From Ascidia mentula (taxonomy: Eukaryota > Chordata > Ascidiacea > Phlebobranchia > Ascidiidae): a stretch of 64,000 nucleotides of DNA. How positions within the stretch are numbered: position 1 is the stretch's first letter; each line of letters starts with the position of its first letter. The DNA lies in contig OX387197.1 of NCBI GenBank assembly GCA_947561715.1, positions 21,044,266 to 21,108,265 on the forward strand. The letters run 5' to 3'. Position numbers and translations under genes: made by a program. Of the stretch, positions 36,821 to 51,495 are shown piece after piece. The notes under the pieces are model-generated. The model was not told the DNA's origin. It saw only the letters and a list, made by a program, of their open reading frames with translations, and did not search any database.

Positions 36821-38541
36821 GACAGACCAGATTTCTTTGATATTGCAAACGTAGCATCACATTTTGTCACAACATTTACACCTCTCAACTCCCATCGGGT
36901 TGCATTCATGAAACTGAGAATCTCGTATGGGTCATAATATCATGATGCAAGGGCGGACTGTCACAAAACTAAACTATTAGAAAAGGTGAAAGCTAGAAAC
37001 CCTTTCCACTTCGCTCAGCGAGCTATCTGACTTATCTACATTCCGTGGACGTGAATCGCAAGACATGTCATTTGTATAACTTTCCTAATATTTTACCGCG
37101 CCAAATCATTTCAACATGTTACCTGTTCCACCTCAGATTCCACTCTTTCACGATATTAGCAAAACACCATTATTTTCCACGTAATCTTTCACCCTTGACA
37201 ATCATTCTTTGGGATTTAATTTTGGTTTTACTTTTGTTTACAATTTTTTTTATTTCCAGTACACTATGTGACAAAATGTTTGAGGTTTCGAATTTTGTTG
37301 TAAATTTGTTTACTTTTTGTTGTAAACAAGCTTGACTAAAGCACGCCACAAACATGAGGTGTGAGGAACAATTGTTGACAACGTGGATAATGCTTTTCAC
37401 AAATACGTACATACATTGTTAGTTTACCTTGAGAATTCGGCTTACGAGAGGCGAGAGGGTCTCCACATTGTTAGGAATTTCCCTTCTTGCACACCTCTTT
37501 AATGGTGAGCTGTTCTCATTGGCGTCGGGTATTTTCTTTATTGTTGGGGTGGGAAGCCACCAACCATCCTCTACACAATTCATGAAGAATTGGATGTCTT
37601 GTAATTGTCTTGGGGCCCCACCGGGGCTGTTTGTACACCCCCTAGGACTGACAATTTAGCAGTTAGCCTTTGCAAAACCCCCCAATGTGCTGTCTTAATG
37701 CAGCTGTAATCAATTTTTTTTCTGTTCAGCAATAGTAGTCCCCCTTCATGAGTCATCAGACCCGGCAATTGTTTTTGGCAAACAAGAGAAACTGTAACCA
37801 GGTGCACAATAACAAATGACTTCTGAAACTCGATTTTTGGGATTTAATTGAGAGATGCGGCCTTAAGGGCAGTTCTTGTATAAAAGCGAGATGCATGTCT
37901 CGGTTTGCAAAATACGCAATAGTCGCTACAACTTTTAATTTTCTTTTCCTAAGAAATTACCATAAATAATTTTTTATTGCAACAGCAGTCCTGTTTAATG
38001 TTATGCTCGTGGTTACGTAAAATTTGCATGTACATTGCACCAACTTCTGCAAACTAGTAATGTACGAGGATTTTTGTAAATTTATTTGAGATTGCTGGGT
38101 GTTTGAACACCTTCCAACAACGTTACGGTTCCGTATTTTTTAAAATAAGGCGCCTTTCCTTATTAAAATAAAACTGCTTTGTCGCGCCTCCTTCCAATGA
38201 CTTCACATTCGCCTCAGCAAAAAGGGATGGCGATTTCTTGTCTTAGCTAGTTTTGCAATTTAAATATTAAGTAGAAGCTGAAAATATCATGAATATGTTT
38301 GTCGTAGGTGTACCTTATAGGCCTACAGACTAGTTAAAGAACAATGCGCCTTTTTTGTTAACTGTTGGCAGACATTATATTGTAGCAACAAATATATAGA
38401 AAAAATAAAATTAGGTGTGTTTTCCTAAAATACGTTTCAGTGTATGTTGTAAGTTATAATTAAGTAAAAAATGAATGATAAAATTAAGTTAGCAAAATCA
38501 AAGATTTTAAACCGCACCAAAACACATGGAAGTTGTAAGTC

Positions 38542-38805
38542 ATGGAAGGGGGCAAAACAGGTGCTGGATATGGGGAAATACAATTTGCAGGAAAAAAGTT
38601 TGGCGTGCACCGTCTAGCTTACATGATTTTTGTTGAGGGAACTCTGAAACCTTTGCCAAAGTTCCTTGACGTGAGCCACCGCTGCCACAAAAGCTTGTGC
38701 GTCAAACCAGGACATCTAAGTCTTGAACCGAGGCGCATAAATATGTCTCGACGACGGTGCCGGATCCACGGCACTTGCAGTGGGCATGGTAGCTACCATG
38801 TGTAA
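38542..38805 (+). CDS. His-Me finger nuclease domain protein, unit 9
   Basis: Majority sequence with His58. Confidence 0.78.
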   Translation: MEGGKTGAGYGEIQFAGKKFGVHRLAYMIFVEGTLKPLPKFLDVSHRCHKSLCVKPGHLSLEPRRINMSRRRCRIHGTCSGHGSYHV

Positions 38806-39507
38806 CGTTTATGCTGTGACGTAGTGTTCACATTTACGTAATTTTCCATTAGGTAATGCAGAGTGACTTGCAGTTTTGTACCGCCCAGATAAATACCACA
38901 GTTCTCGGAACTGCCCAAGGAGAATTGATCGTAATCACATAATGACAGTATCGTAGCTCACGCGGCGGCATTCTTACACTGTTTTGATTGTCTATAAATC
39001 TTTGGTTTCTGTGGCCCGAATTCATTCCACATCGTGGAATCGCTACTCTGCGCTGGGCTTCTGCCTAGTGTGTAGTTTCACCATTCCATTCTATATTTTT
39101 AGCGTAGAATCGCCGTCTGTTGCAGCCCACCATTGCATGCCTGCTGGGAACCAAAAAATGACAAATGTGTTTATACCCGTCCTGTCATTTGTGGTGCTTG
39201 CCGAACACTTGCAAGGAGTACACTGCCTGTTGATGAAGCCTTAAAAGAAAGCAATAAATAGTAAAGGTGGTGCGCGAACATATATATATTTTAGTATATA
39301 TATATATTTATTGTATATTATCTTGCCAGTGAAATAAAGTGTTTACAACTGCAGGAGGTTCAATTACTTTTTTGGCCTTGAATAACAGTACATGCAGGCA
39401 AGCAAGCACAAAATTATGTGTGCAGAAGTGTTGCCATGGCAATATGTGTTAAGATGCAAAGGAAAAAGCAGCAATTCTGGGAATATTGGAAGTGCTAATA
39501 GCCATGA

Positions 39508-41025
39508 AAGGGTCAACGGCCTGCTGACCTGAAGCGGACAGAAAGAAAAACTTGTGCTGTTAATGCTCAACTGGGTCTAGCAATTCGTGCCACTGGAATC
39601 AGTGTAATAACTACGCAAGTGTTTCTCAGCTACCTTGACCTGCCCTCACCCAGTGCCAGCGCAATTGTTGAATTGACCAGAAATGCCTCTGTACACTTTG
39701 AGCTGGTGAATGAAAGCAATAGGCAAGCATTGCGCAATGATTGCATCCGAAGAAATGAACAATGTGGTCTTCCAGTTGAGCACCCAATCAATCTACAGTC
39801 TGACTGTCGCTACAATTTGCGCCAAGGCACAGGCAAGGCACACCTGGGTCAAGCAGCAAGCCAAATTGTGGGAATAGCAGCAGAAAATAGCAGTCCCGCC
39901 AAGGATGTTCTGGCTGTTTCAACCATGACAAGAAAGTCCAGGAACCCACGTTACATGAAGTCAAGGCAATTACTTTTTGATGAACATTTGCCAATTGGCA
40001 ACTTGGAATGGGACATCGGGCGTGAGTTGGGAGCCATTCTTTCCTGTCACAACTTGCAAGTTGGAGAAATTACCACTGATACCAACAGCAAGCTATTCGA
40101 TGGGCTTTCTACATCACTCCACCAAAACCAAGACCCTGTTCAAAGGCACTGCATTGTACACAGGGCAAGATCTCTCTATCGTGCAGTTCGAAAAATCAAT
40201 TTCAAACAGCTCTTCCCAGAGAAGGACCATCAACCCAAAGTGAAGAATCACCACACCAAGAAGCTGGCTGAGGAAAAACAAACTCACCCAATGGCAGAAT
40301 ACGCTGGTTGTGTCAAGCAATATGACACAGACTATTCGGACATCAGCAGAAAGATGAAGGCGATTGTGAATGCTGCCATTAATTGCTTCCATGGAAATCA
40401 CACAGGCTGCAAGGTCCACTCCTATGTTTGCAGAAGAAAAAAACCGCAAACATGGGTTTTCTGCAAGGCACATGGGATTGAAGATGACCCAAGAAGATCA
40501 GCTAAGATGGAAAAAAGAAGTCAGCAAGTTTTTCACCACAGCAAATGTCTCCAGGATGAGGCCTGGACTTGACACGAGCAAATGTGAAAGTGTCAACTCA
40601 ACCTTCAGCTATGTCAAGGGTAGGACATACTACTCCACCTGCAGTGTAGTACTTATCAGTAAACTAAACAGCTTTTCATTTACATTTTCTTCTATGTTTC
40701 ACAGGGTTCTAGAGAAATTCAAGATAATTGGATATTGAACGTTGTTGGTTCTTAAACAACATATATACATTTTTTGACATTCTGTGGGAATCTAGCATTC
40801 TATGGAAAATCAGCTAGCATGCAACGACTTTATCTTCCACTGAACCTGTTTATGCAGCAATGCCATGCGAATGGTACTCATGGAACACAGACAAAACGCA
40901 AGGAACTTTGTAATGGACATAAAGTAGCGGTGCTAACAGCATTTGACAGAACATACAACAATGTCAGAAGCGGTGTCCGACAGTCTTTGCCAAAAACATC
41001 AATTAAACCAGAATGCGGACTGTAA
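39508..41025 (+). pseudogene. Mutator-like transposase remnant, unit 10
   Basis: 317-residue frame 39619-40572 with Ala87. Other-frame pieces at 40370-40738 and 40774-41025. Confidence 0.65.
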
Positions 41026-41107
41026 AGCAATTTCCGCAAGCTAACCCCAAGAAGAGAAGAAAACATTACTACTACTAAACAACCATTTGTGGTGTAATGC
41101 AAGGTCA

Positions 41108-41139
<32 letters not shown>

Positions 41140-42860
41140 GACAGACCAGATTTCTTTGATATTGCAAACGTAGCATCACATTTTGTCACAACATTTACAC
41201 CTCTCAACTCCCATCGGGTTGCATTCATGAAACTGAGAATCTCGTATGGGTCATAATATCATGATGCAAGGGCGGACTGTCACAAAACTAAACTATTAGA
41301 AAAGGTGAAAGCTAGAAACCCTTTCCACTTCGCTCAGCGAGCTATCTGACTTATCTACATTCCGTGGACGTGAATCGCAAGACATGTCATTTGTATAACT
41401 TTCCTAATATTTTACCGCGCCAAATCATTTCAACATGTTACCTGTTCCACCTCAGATTCCACTCTTTCACGATATTAGCAAAACACCATTATTTTCCACG
41501 TAATCTTTCACCCTTGACAATCATTCTTTGGGATTTAATTTTGGTTTTACTTTTGTTTACAATTTTTTTTATTTCCAGTACACTATGTGACAAAATGTTT
41601 GAGGTTTCGAATTTTGTTGTAAATTTGTTTACTTTTTGTTGTAAACAAGCTTGACTAAAGCACGCCACAAACATGAGGTGTGAGGAACAATTGTTGACAA
41701 CGTGGATAATGCTTTTCACAAATACGTACATACATTGTTAGTTTACCTTGAGAATTCGGCTTACGAGAGGCGAGAGGGTCTCCACATTGTTAGGAATTTC
41801 CCTTCTTGCACACCTCTTTAATGGTGAGCTGTTCTCATTGGCGTCGGGTATTTTCTTTATTGTTGGGGTGGGAAGCCACCAACCATCCTCTACACAATTC
41901 ATGAAGAATTGGATGTCTTGTAATTGTCTTGGGGCCCCACCGGGGCTGTTTGTACACCCCCTAGGACTGACAATTTAGCAGTTAGCCTTTGCAAAACCCC
42001 CCAATGTGCTGTCTTAATGCAGCTGTAATCAATTTTTTTTCTGTTCAGCAATAGTAGTCCCCCTTCATGAGTCATCAGACCCGGCAATTGTTTTTGGCAA
42101 ACAAGAGAAACTGTAACCAGGTGCACAATAACAAATGACTTCTGAAACTCGATTTTTGGGATTTAATTGAGAGATGCGGCCTTAAGGGCAGTTCTTGTAT
42201 AAAAGCGAGATGCATGTCTCGGTTTGCAAAATACGCAATAGTCGCTACAACTTTTAATTTTCTTTTCCTAAGAAATTACCATAAATAATTTTTTATTGCA
42301 ACAGCAGTCCTGTTTAATGTTATGCTCGTGGTTACGTAAAATTTGCATGTACATTGCACCAACTTCTGCAAACTAGTAATGTACGAGGATTTTTGTAAAT
42401 TTATTTGAGATTGCTGGGTGTTTGAACACCTTCCAACAACGTTACGGTTCCGTATTTTTTAAAATAAGGCGCCTTTCCTCATTAAAATAAAACTGCTTTG
42501 TCGCGCCTCCTTCCAATGACTTCACATTCGCCTCAGCAAAAAGGGATGGCGATTTCTTGTCTTAGCTAGTTTTGCAATTTAAATATTAAGTAGAAGCTGA
42601 AAATATCATGAATATGTTTGTCGTAGGTGTACCTTATAGGCCTACAGACTAGTTAAAGAACAATGCGCCTTTTTTGTTAACTGTTGGCAGACATTATATT
42701 GTAGCAACAAATATATAGAAAAAATAAAATTAGGTGTGTTTTCCTAAAATACGTTTCAGTGTATGTTGTAAGTTATAATTAAGTAAAAAATGAATGATAA
42801 AATTAAGTTAGCAAAATCAAAGATTTTAAACCGCACCAAAACACATGGAAGTTGTAAGTC

Positions 42861-43124
42861 ATGGAAGGGGGCAAAACAGGTGCTGGATATGGGGAAATAC
42901 AATTTGCAGGAAAAAAGTTTGGCGTGCACCGTCTAGCTTACATGATTTTTGTTGAGGGAACTCTGAAACCTTTGCCAAAGTTCCTTGACGTGAGCCACCG
43001 CTGCCACAAAAGCTTGTGCGTCAAACCAGGACATCTAAGTCTTGAACCGAGGCGCATAAATATGTCTCGACGACGGTGCCGGATCCACGGCACTTGCAGT
43101 GGGCATGGTAGCTACCATGTGTAA
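42861..43124 (+). CDS. His-Me finger nuclease domain protein, unit 10
   Basis: Majority sequence with His58. Confidence 0.78.
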   Translation: MEGGKTGAGYGEIQFAGKKFGVHRLAYMIFVEGTLKPLPKFLDVSHRCHKSLCVKPGHLSLEPRRINMSRRRCRIHGTCSGHGSYHV

Positions 43125-43824
43125 CGTTTATGCTGTGACGTAGTGTTCACATTTACGTAATTTTCCATTAGGTAATGCAGAGTGACTTGCAGTTTTGTAC
43201 CGCCCAGATAAATACCACAGTTCTCGGAACTGCCCAAGGAGAATTGATCGTAATCACATAATGACAGTATCGTAGCTCACGCGGCGGCATTCTTACACTG
43301 TTTTGATTGTCTATAAATCTTTGGTTTCTGTGGCCCGAATTCATTCCACATCGTGGAATCGCTACTCTGCGCTGGGCTTCTGCCTAGTGTAGTTTCACCA
43401 TTCCATTCTATATTTTTAGCGTAGAATCGCCGTCTGTTGCAGCCCACCATTGCATGCCTGCTGGGAACCAAAAAATGACAAATGTGTTTATACCCGTCCT
43501 GTCATTTGTGGTGCTTGCCGAACACTTGCAAGGAGTACACTGCCTGTTGATGAAGCCTTAAAAGAAAGCAATAAATAGTAAAGGTGGTGCGCGAACATAT
43601 ATATATTTTAGTATATATATATATTTATTGTATATTATCTTGCCAGTGAAATAAAGTGTTTACAACTGCAGGAGGTTCAATTACTTTTTTGGCCTTGAAT
43701 AACAGTACATGCAGGCAAGCAAGCACAAAATTATGTGTGCAGAAGTGTTGCCATGGCAATATGTGTTAAGATGCAAAGGAAAAAGCAGCAATTCTGGGAA
43801 TATTGGAAGTGCTAATAGCCATGA

Positions 43825-45342
43825 AAGGGTCAACGGCCTGCTGACCTGAAGCGGACAGAAAGAAAAACTTGTGCTGTTAATGCTCAACTGGGTCTAGCAA
43901 TTCGTGCCACTGGAATCAGTGTAATAACTACGCAAGTGTTTCTCAGCTACCTTGACCTGCCCTCACCCAGTGCCAGCGCAATTGTTGAATTGACCAGAAA
44001 TGCCTCTGTACACTTTGAGCTGGTGAATGAAAGCAATAGGCAAGCATTGCGCAATGATTGCATCCGAAGAAATGAACAATGTGGTCTTCCAGTTGAGCAC
44101 CCAATCAATCTACAGTCTGACTGTCGCTACAATTTGCGCCAAGGCACAGGCAAGGCACACCTGGGTCAAGCAGCAAGCCAAATTGTGGGAATAGCAGCAG
44201 AAAATAGCAGTCCCGCCAAGGATGTTCTGGCTGTTTCAACCATGACAAGAAAGTCCAGGAACCCACGTTACATGAAGTCAAGGCAATTACTTTTTGATGA
44301 ACATTTGCCAATTGGCAACTTGGAATGGGACATCGGGCGTGAGTTGGGAGCCATTCTTTCCTGTCACAACTTGCAAGTTGGAGAAATTACCACTGATACC
44401 AACAGCAAGCTATTCGATGGGCTTTCTACATCACTCCACCAAAACCAAGACCCTGTTCAAAGGCACTGCATTGTACACAGGGCAAGATCTCTCTATCGTG
44501 CAGTTCGAAAAATCAATTTCAAACAGCTCTTCCCAGAGAAGGACCATCAACCCAAAGTGAAGAATCACCACACCAAGAAGCTGGCTGAGGAAAAACAAAC
44601 TCACCCAATGGCAGAATACGCTGGTTGTGTCAAGCAATATGACACAGACTATTCGGACATCAGCAGAAAGATGAAGGCGATTGTGAATGCTGCCATTAAT
44701 TGCTTCCATGGAAATCACACAGGCTGCAAGGTCCACTCCTATGTTTGCAGAAGAAAAAAACCGCAAACATGGGTTTTCTGCAAGGCACATGGGATTGAAG
44801 ATGACCCAAGAAGATCAGCTAAGATGGAAAAAAGAAGTCAGCAAGTTTTTCACCACAGCAAATGTCTCCAGGATGAGGCCTGGACTTGACACGAGCAAAT
44901 GTGAAAGTGTCAACTCAACCTTCAGCTATGTCAAGGGTAGGACATACTACTCCACCTGCAGTGTAGTACTTATCAGTAAACTAAACAGCTTTTCATTTAC
45001 ATTTTCTTCTATGTTTCACAGGGTTCTAGAGAAATTCAAGATAATTGGATATTGAACGTTGTTGGTTCTTAAACAACATATATACATTTTTTGACATTCT
45101 GTGGGAATCTAGCATTCTATGGAAAATCAGCTAGCATGCAACGACTTTATCTTCCACTGAACCTGTTTATGCAGCAATGCCATGCGAATGGTACTCATGG
45201 AACACAGACAAAACGCAAGGAACTTTGTAATGGACATAAAGTAGCGGTGCTAACAGCATTTGACAGAACATACAACAATGTCAGAAGCGGTGTCCGACAG
45301 TCTTTGCCAAAAACATCAATTAAACCAGAATGCGGACTGTAA
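43825..45342 (+). pseudogene. Mutator-like transposase remnant, unit 11
   Basis: 317-residue frame 43936-44889 with Ala87. Other-frame pieces at 44687-45055 and 45091-45342. Confidence 0.65.
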
Positions 45343-45424
45343 AGCAATTTCCGCAAGCTAACCCCAAGAAGAGAAGAAAACATTACTACTACTAAACAAC
45401 CATTTGTGGTGTAATGCAAGGTCA

Positions 45425-45457
<33 letters not shown>

Positions 45458-47177
45458 ACAGACCAGATTTCTTTGATATTGCAAACGTAGCATCACATTT
45501 TGTCACAACATTTACACCTCTCAACTCCCATCGGGTTGCATTCATGAAACTGAGAATCTCGTATGGGTCATAATATCATGATGCAAGGGCGGACTGTCAC
45601 AAAACTAAACTATTAGAAAAGGTGAAAGCTAGAAACCCTTTCCACTTCGCTCAGCGAGCTATCTGACTTATCTACATTCCGTGGACGTGAATCGCAAGAC
45701 ATGTCATTTGTATAACTTTCCTAATATTTTACCGCGCCAAATCATTTCAACATGTTACCTGTTCCACCTCAGATTCCACTCTTTCACGATATTAGCAAAA
45801 CACCATTATTTTCCACGTAATCTTTCACCCTTGACAATCATTCTTTGGGATTTAATTTTGGTTTTACTTTTGTTTGCAATTTTTTTTATTTCCAGTACAC
45901 TATGTGACAAAATGTTTGAGGTTTCGAATTTTGTTGTAAATTTGTTTACTTTTTGTTGTAAACAAGCTTGACTAAAGCACGCCACAAACATGAGGTGTGA
46001 GGAACAATTGTTGACAACGTGGATAATGCTTTTCACAAATACGTACATACATTGTTAGTTTACCTTGAGAATTCGGCTTACGAGAGGCGAGAGGGTCTCC
46101 ACATTGTTAGGAATTTCCCTTCTTGCACACCTCTTTAATGGTGAGCTGTTCTCATTGGCGTCGGGTATTTTCTTTATTGTTGGGGTGGGAAGCCACCAAC
46201 CATCCTCTACACAATTCATGAAGAATTGGATGTCTTGTAATTGTCTTGGGGCCCCACCGGGGCTGTTTGTACACCCCCTAGGACTGACAATTTAGCAGTT
46301 AGCCTTTGCAAAACCCCCCAATGTGCTGTCTTAATGCAGCTGTAATCAATTTTTTTTCTGTTCAGCAATAGTAGTCCCCCTTCATGAGTCATCAGACCCG
46401 GCAATTGTTTTTGGCAAACAAGAGAAACTGTAACCAGGTGCACAATAACAAATGACTTCTGAAACTCGATTTTTGGGATTTAATTGAGAGATGCGGCCTT
46501 AAGGGCAGTTCTTGTATAAAAGCGAGATGCATGTCTCGGTTTGCAAAATACGCAATAGTCGCTACAACTTTTAATTTTCTTTTCCTAAGAAATTACCATA
46601 AATAATTTTTTATTGCAACAGCAGTCCTGTTTAATGTTATGCTCGTGGTTACGTAAAATTTGCATGTACATTGCACCAACTTCTGCAAACTAGTAATGTA
46701 CGAGGATTTTTGTAAATTTATTTGAGATTGCTGGGTGTTTGAACACCTTCCAACAACGTTACGGTTCCGTATTTTTTAAAATAAGGCGCCTTTCCTTATT
46801 AAAATAAAACTGCTTTGTCGCGCCTCCTTCCAATGACTTCACATTCGCCTCAGCAAAAAGGGATGGCGATTTCTTGTCTTAGCTAGTTTTGCAATTTAAA
46901 TATTAAGTAGAAGCTGAAAATATCATGAATATGTTTGTCGTAGGTGTACCTTATAGGCCTACAGACTAGTTAAAGAACAATGCGCCTTTTTTGTTAACTG
47001 TTGGCAGACATTATATTGTAGCAACAAATATATAGAAAAAATAAAATTAGGTGTGTTTTCCTAAAATACGTTTCAGTGTATGTTGTAAGTTATAATTAAG
47101 TAAAAAATGAATGATAAAATTAAGTTAGCAAAATCAAAGATTTTAAACCGCACCAAAACACATGGAAGTTGTAAGTC

Positions 47178-47441
47178 ATGGAAGGGGGCAAAACAGGTGC
47201 TGGATATGGGGAAATACAATTTGCAGGAAAAAAGTTTGGCGTGCACCGTCTAGCTTACATGATTTTTGTTGAGGGAACTCTGAAACCTTTGCCAAAGTTC
47301 CTTGACGTGAGCCACCGCTGCCACAAAAGCTTGTGCGTCAAACCAGGACATCTAAGTCTTGAACCGAGGCGCATAAATATGTCTCGACGACGGTGCCGGA
47401 TCCACGGCACTTGCAGTGGGCATGGTAGCTACCATGTGTAA
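47178..47441 (+). CDS. His-Me finger nuclease domain protein, unit 11
   Basis: Majority sequence with His58. Confidence 0.78.
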   Translation: MEGGKTGAGYGEIQFAGKKFGVHRLAYMIFVEGTLKPLPKFLDVSHRCHKSLCVKPGHLSLEPRRINMSRRRCRIHGTCSGHGSYHV

Positions 47442-48141
47442 CGTTTATGCTGTGACGTAGTGTTCACATTTACGTAATTTTCCATTAGGTAATGCAGAGT
47501 GACTTGCAGTTTTGTACCGCCCAGATAAATACCACAGTTCTCGGAACTGCCCAAGGAGAATTGATCGTAATCACATAATGACAGTATCGTAGCTCACGCG
47601 GCGGCATTCTTACACTGTTTTGATTGTCTATAAATCTTTGGTTTCTGTGGCCCGAATTCATTCCACATCGTGGAATCGCTACTCTGCGCTGGGCTTCTGC
47701 CTAGTGTAGTTTCACCATTCCATTCTATATTTTTAGCGTAGAATCGCCGTCTGTTGCAGCCCACCATTGCATGCCTGCTGGGAACCAAAAAATGACAAAT
47801 GTGTTTATACCCGTCCTGTCATTTGTGGTGCTTGCCGAACACTTGCAAGGAGTACACTGCCTGTTGATGAAGCCTTAAAAGAAAGCAATAAATAGTAAAG
47901 GTGGTGCGCGAACATATATATATTTTAGTATATATATATATTTATTGTATATTATCTTGCCAGTGAAATAAAGTGTTTACAACTGCAGGAGGTTCAATTA
48001 CTTTTTTGGCCTTGAATAACAGTACATGCAGGCAAGCAAGCACAAAATTATGTGTGCAGAAGTGTTGCCATGGCAATATGTGTTAAGATGCAAAGGAAAA
48101 AGCAGCAATTCTGGGAATATTGGAAGTGCTAATAGCCATGA

Positions 48142-49659
48142 AAGGGTCAACGGCCTGCTGACCTGAAGCGGACAGAAAGAAAAACTTGTGCTGTTAATGC
48201 TCAACTGGGTCTAGCAATTCGTGCCACTGGAATCAGTGTAATAACTACGCAAGTGTTTCTCAGCTACCTTGACCTGCCCTCACCCAGTGCCAGCGCAATT
48301 GTTGAATTGACCAGAAATGCCTCTGTACACTTTGAGCTGGTGAATGAAAGCAATAGGCAAGCATTGCGCAATGATTGCATCCGAAGAAATGAACAATGTG
48401 GTCTTCCAGTTGAGCACCCAATCAATCTACAGTCTGACTGTCGCTACAATTTGCGCCAAGGCACAGGCAAGGCACACCTGGGTCAAGCAGCAAGCCAAAT
48501 TGTGGGAATAGCAGCAGAAAATAGCAGTCCCGCCAAGGATGTTCTGGCTGTTTCAACCATGACAAGAAAGTCCAGGAACCCACGTTACATGAAGTCAAGG
48601 CAATTACTTTTTGATGAACATTTGCCAATTGGCAACTTGGAATGGGACATCGGGCGTGAGTTGGGAGCCATTCTTTCCTGTCACAACTTGCAAGTTGGAG
48701 AAATTACCACTGATACCAACAGCAAGCTATTCGATGGGCTTTCTACATCACTCCACCAAAACCAAGACCCTGTTCAAAGGCACTGCATTGTACACAGGGC
48801 AAGATCTCTCTATCGTGCAGTTCGAAAAATCAATTTCAAACAGCTCTTCCCAGAGAAGGACCATCAACCCAAAGTGAAGAATCACCACACCAAGAAGCTG
48901 GCTGAGGAAAAACAAACTCACCCAATGGCAGAATACGCTGGTTGTGTCAAGCAATATGACACAGACTATTCGGACATCAGCAGAAAGATGAAGGCGATTG
49001 TGAATGCTGCCATTAATTGCTTCCATGGAAATCACACAGGCTGCAAGGTCCACTCCTATGTTTGCAGAAGAAAAAAACCGCAAACATGGGTTTTCTGCAA
49101 GGCACATGGGATTGAAGATGACCCAAGAAGATCAGCTAAGATGGAAAAAAGAAGTCAGCAAGTTTTTCACCACAGCAAATGTCTCCAGGATGAGGCCTGG
49201 ACTTGACACGAGCAAATGTGAAAGTGTCAACTCAACCTTCAGCTATGTCAAGGGTAGGACATACTACTCCACCTGCAGTGTAGTACTTATCAGTAAACTA
49301 AACAGCTTTTCATTTACATTTTCTTCTATGTTTCACAGGGTTCTAGAGAAATTCAAGATAATTGGATATTGAACGTTGTTGGTTCTTAAACAACATATAT
49401 ACATTTTTTGACATTCTGTGGGAATCTAGCATTCTATGGAAAATCAGCTAGCATGCAACGACTTTATCTTCCACTGAACCTGTTTATGCAGCAATGCCAT
49501 GCGAATGGTACTCATGGAACACAGACAAAACGCAAGGAACTTTGTAATGGACATAAAGTAGCGGTGCTAACAGCATTTGACAGAACATACAACAATGTCA
49601 GAAGCGGTGTCCGACAGTCTTTGCCAAAAACATCAATTAAACCAGAATGCGGACTGTAA
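48142..49659 (+). pseudogene. Mutator-like transposase remnant, unit 12
   Basis: 317-residue frame 48253-49206 with Ala87. Other-frame pieces at 49004-49372 and 49408-49659. Confidence 0.65.
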
Positions 49660-51495
49660 AGCAATTTCCGCAAGCTAACCCCAAGAAGAGAAGAAAACAT
49701 TACTACTACTAAACAACCATTTGTGGTGTAATGCAAGGTCACTCTCTCTCTCTCTCTCTCTACATATATATATGACAGACCAGATTTCTTTGATATTGCA
49801 AACGTAGCATCACATTTTGTCACAACATTTACACCTCTCAACTCCCATCGGGTTGCATTCATGAAACTGAGAATCTCGTATGGGTCATAATATCATGATG
49901 CAAGGGCGGACTGTCACAAAACTAAACTATTAGAAAAGGTGAAAGCTAGAAACCCTTTCCACTTCGCTCAGCGAGCTATCTGACTTATCCACATTCCGTG
50001 GACGTGAATCGCAAGACATGTCATTTGTATAACTTTCCTAATATTTTACCGCGCCAAATCATTTCAACATGTTACCTGTTCCACCTCAGATTCCACTCTT
50101 TCACGATATTAGCAAAACACCATTATTTTCCACGTAATCTTTCACCCTTGACAATCATTCTTTGGGATTTAATTTTGGTTTTACTTTTGTTTACAATTTT
50201 TTTTATTTCCAGTACACTATGTGACAAAATGTTTGAGGTTTCGAATTTTGTTGTAAATTTGTTTACTTTTTGTTGTAAACAAGCTTGACTAAAGCACGCC
50301 ACAAACATGAGGTGTGAGGAACAATTGTTGACAACGTGGATAATGCTTTTCACAAATACGTACATACATTGTTAGTTTACCTTGAGAATTCGGCTTACGA
50401 GAGGCGAGAGGGTCTCCACATTGTTAGGAATTTCCCTTCTTGCACACCTCTTTAATGGTGAGCTGTTCTCATTGGCGTCGGGTATTTTCTTTATTGTTGG
50501 GGTGGGAAGCCACCAACCATCCTCTACACAATTCATGAAGAATTGGATGTCTTGTAATTGTCTTGGGGCCCCACCGGGGCTGTTTGTACACCCCCTAGGA
50601 CTGACAATTTAGCAGTTAGCCTTTGCAAAACCCCCCAATGTGCTGTCTTAATGCAGCTGTAATCAATTTTTTTTCTGTTCAGCAATAGTAGTCCCCCTTC
50701 ATGAGTCATCAGACCCGGCAAAGTGTTTTTGGCAAACAAGAGAAACTGTAACCAGGTGCACAATAACAAATGACTTCTGAAACTCGATTTTTGGGATTTA
50801 ATTGAGAGATGCGGCCTTAAGGGCAGTTCTTGTATAAAAGCGAGATGCATGTCTCGGTTTGCAAAATACGCAATAGTCGCTACAACTTTTAATTTTCTTT
50901 TCCTAAGAAATTACCATAAATAATTTTTTATTGCAACAGCAGTCCTGTTTAATGTTATGCTCGTGGTTACGTAAAATTTGCATGTACATTGCACCAACTT
51001 CTGCAAACTAGTAATGTACGAGGATTTTTGTAAATTTATTTGAGATTGCTGGGTGTTTGAACACCTTCCAACAACGTTACGGTTCCGTATTTTTTAAAAT
51101 AAGGCGCCTTTCCTTATTAAAATAAAACTGCTTTGTCGCGCCTCCTTCCAATGACTTCACATTCGCCTCAGCAAAAAGGGATGGCGATTTCTTGTCTTAG
51201 CTAGTTTTGCAATTTAAATATTAAGTAGAAGCTGAAAATATCATGAATATGTTTGTCGTAGGTGTACCTTATAGGCCTACAGACTAGTTAAAGAACAATG
51301 CGCCTTTTTTGTTAACTGTTGGCAGACATTATATTGTAGCAACAAATATATAGAAAAAATAAAATTAGGTGTGTTTTCCTAAAATACGTTTCAGTGTATG
51401 TTGTAAGTTATAATTAAGTAAAAAATGAATGATAAAATTAAGTTAGCAAAATCAAAGATTTTAAACCGCACCAAAACACATGGAAGTTGTAAGTC

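Larger units (their letters stand above)
34576..38894 (+). repeat. Megasatellite unit 9 (type C)
   Basis: 4,319 bp, (CT)9(AT)7 as in units 3 and 6. I found no private change. Confidence 0.97.
38895..43213 (+). repeat. Megasatellite unit 10 (type C)
   Basis: 4,319 bp, (CT)9(AT)7. A private T-to-C change at 42480 interrupts the right arm of the AATAAGG/CCTTATT hairpin. Confidence 0.97.
43214..47530 (+). repeat. Megasatellite unit 11 (type D variant)
   Basis: 4,317 bp. It lacks the 11-bp segment but also lacks the extra GT of types C and D. Microsatellite (CT)10(AT)6, TCTACATTCC retained, and a private A-to-G change at 45876. It looks intermediate between type D and type E. Confidence 0.96.

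Noticed and set aside
43277-43471. 64-residue - strand ORF seen only in units 11-13.
   Set aside because: Created by the unit-specific indel combination in the same non-coding region; no family features.
50533-50850. 105-residue - strand ORF in units 12 and 13.
   Set aside because: It is a shorter ORF of other units lengthened by the 1-bp indel specific to type E; not a gene.
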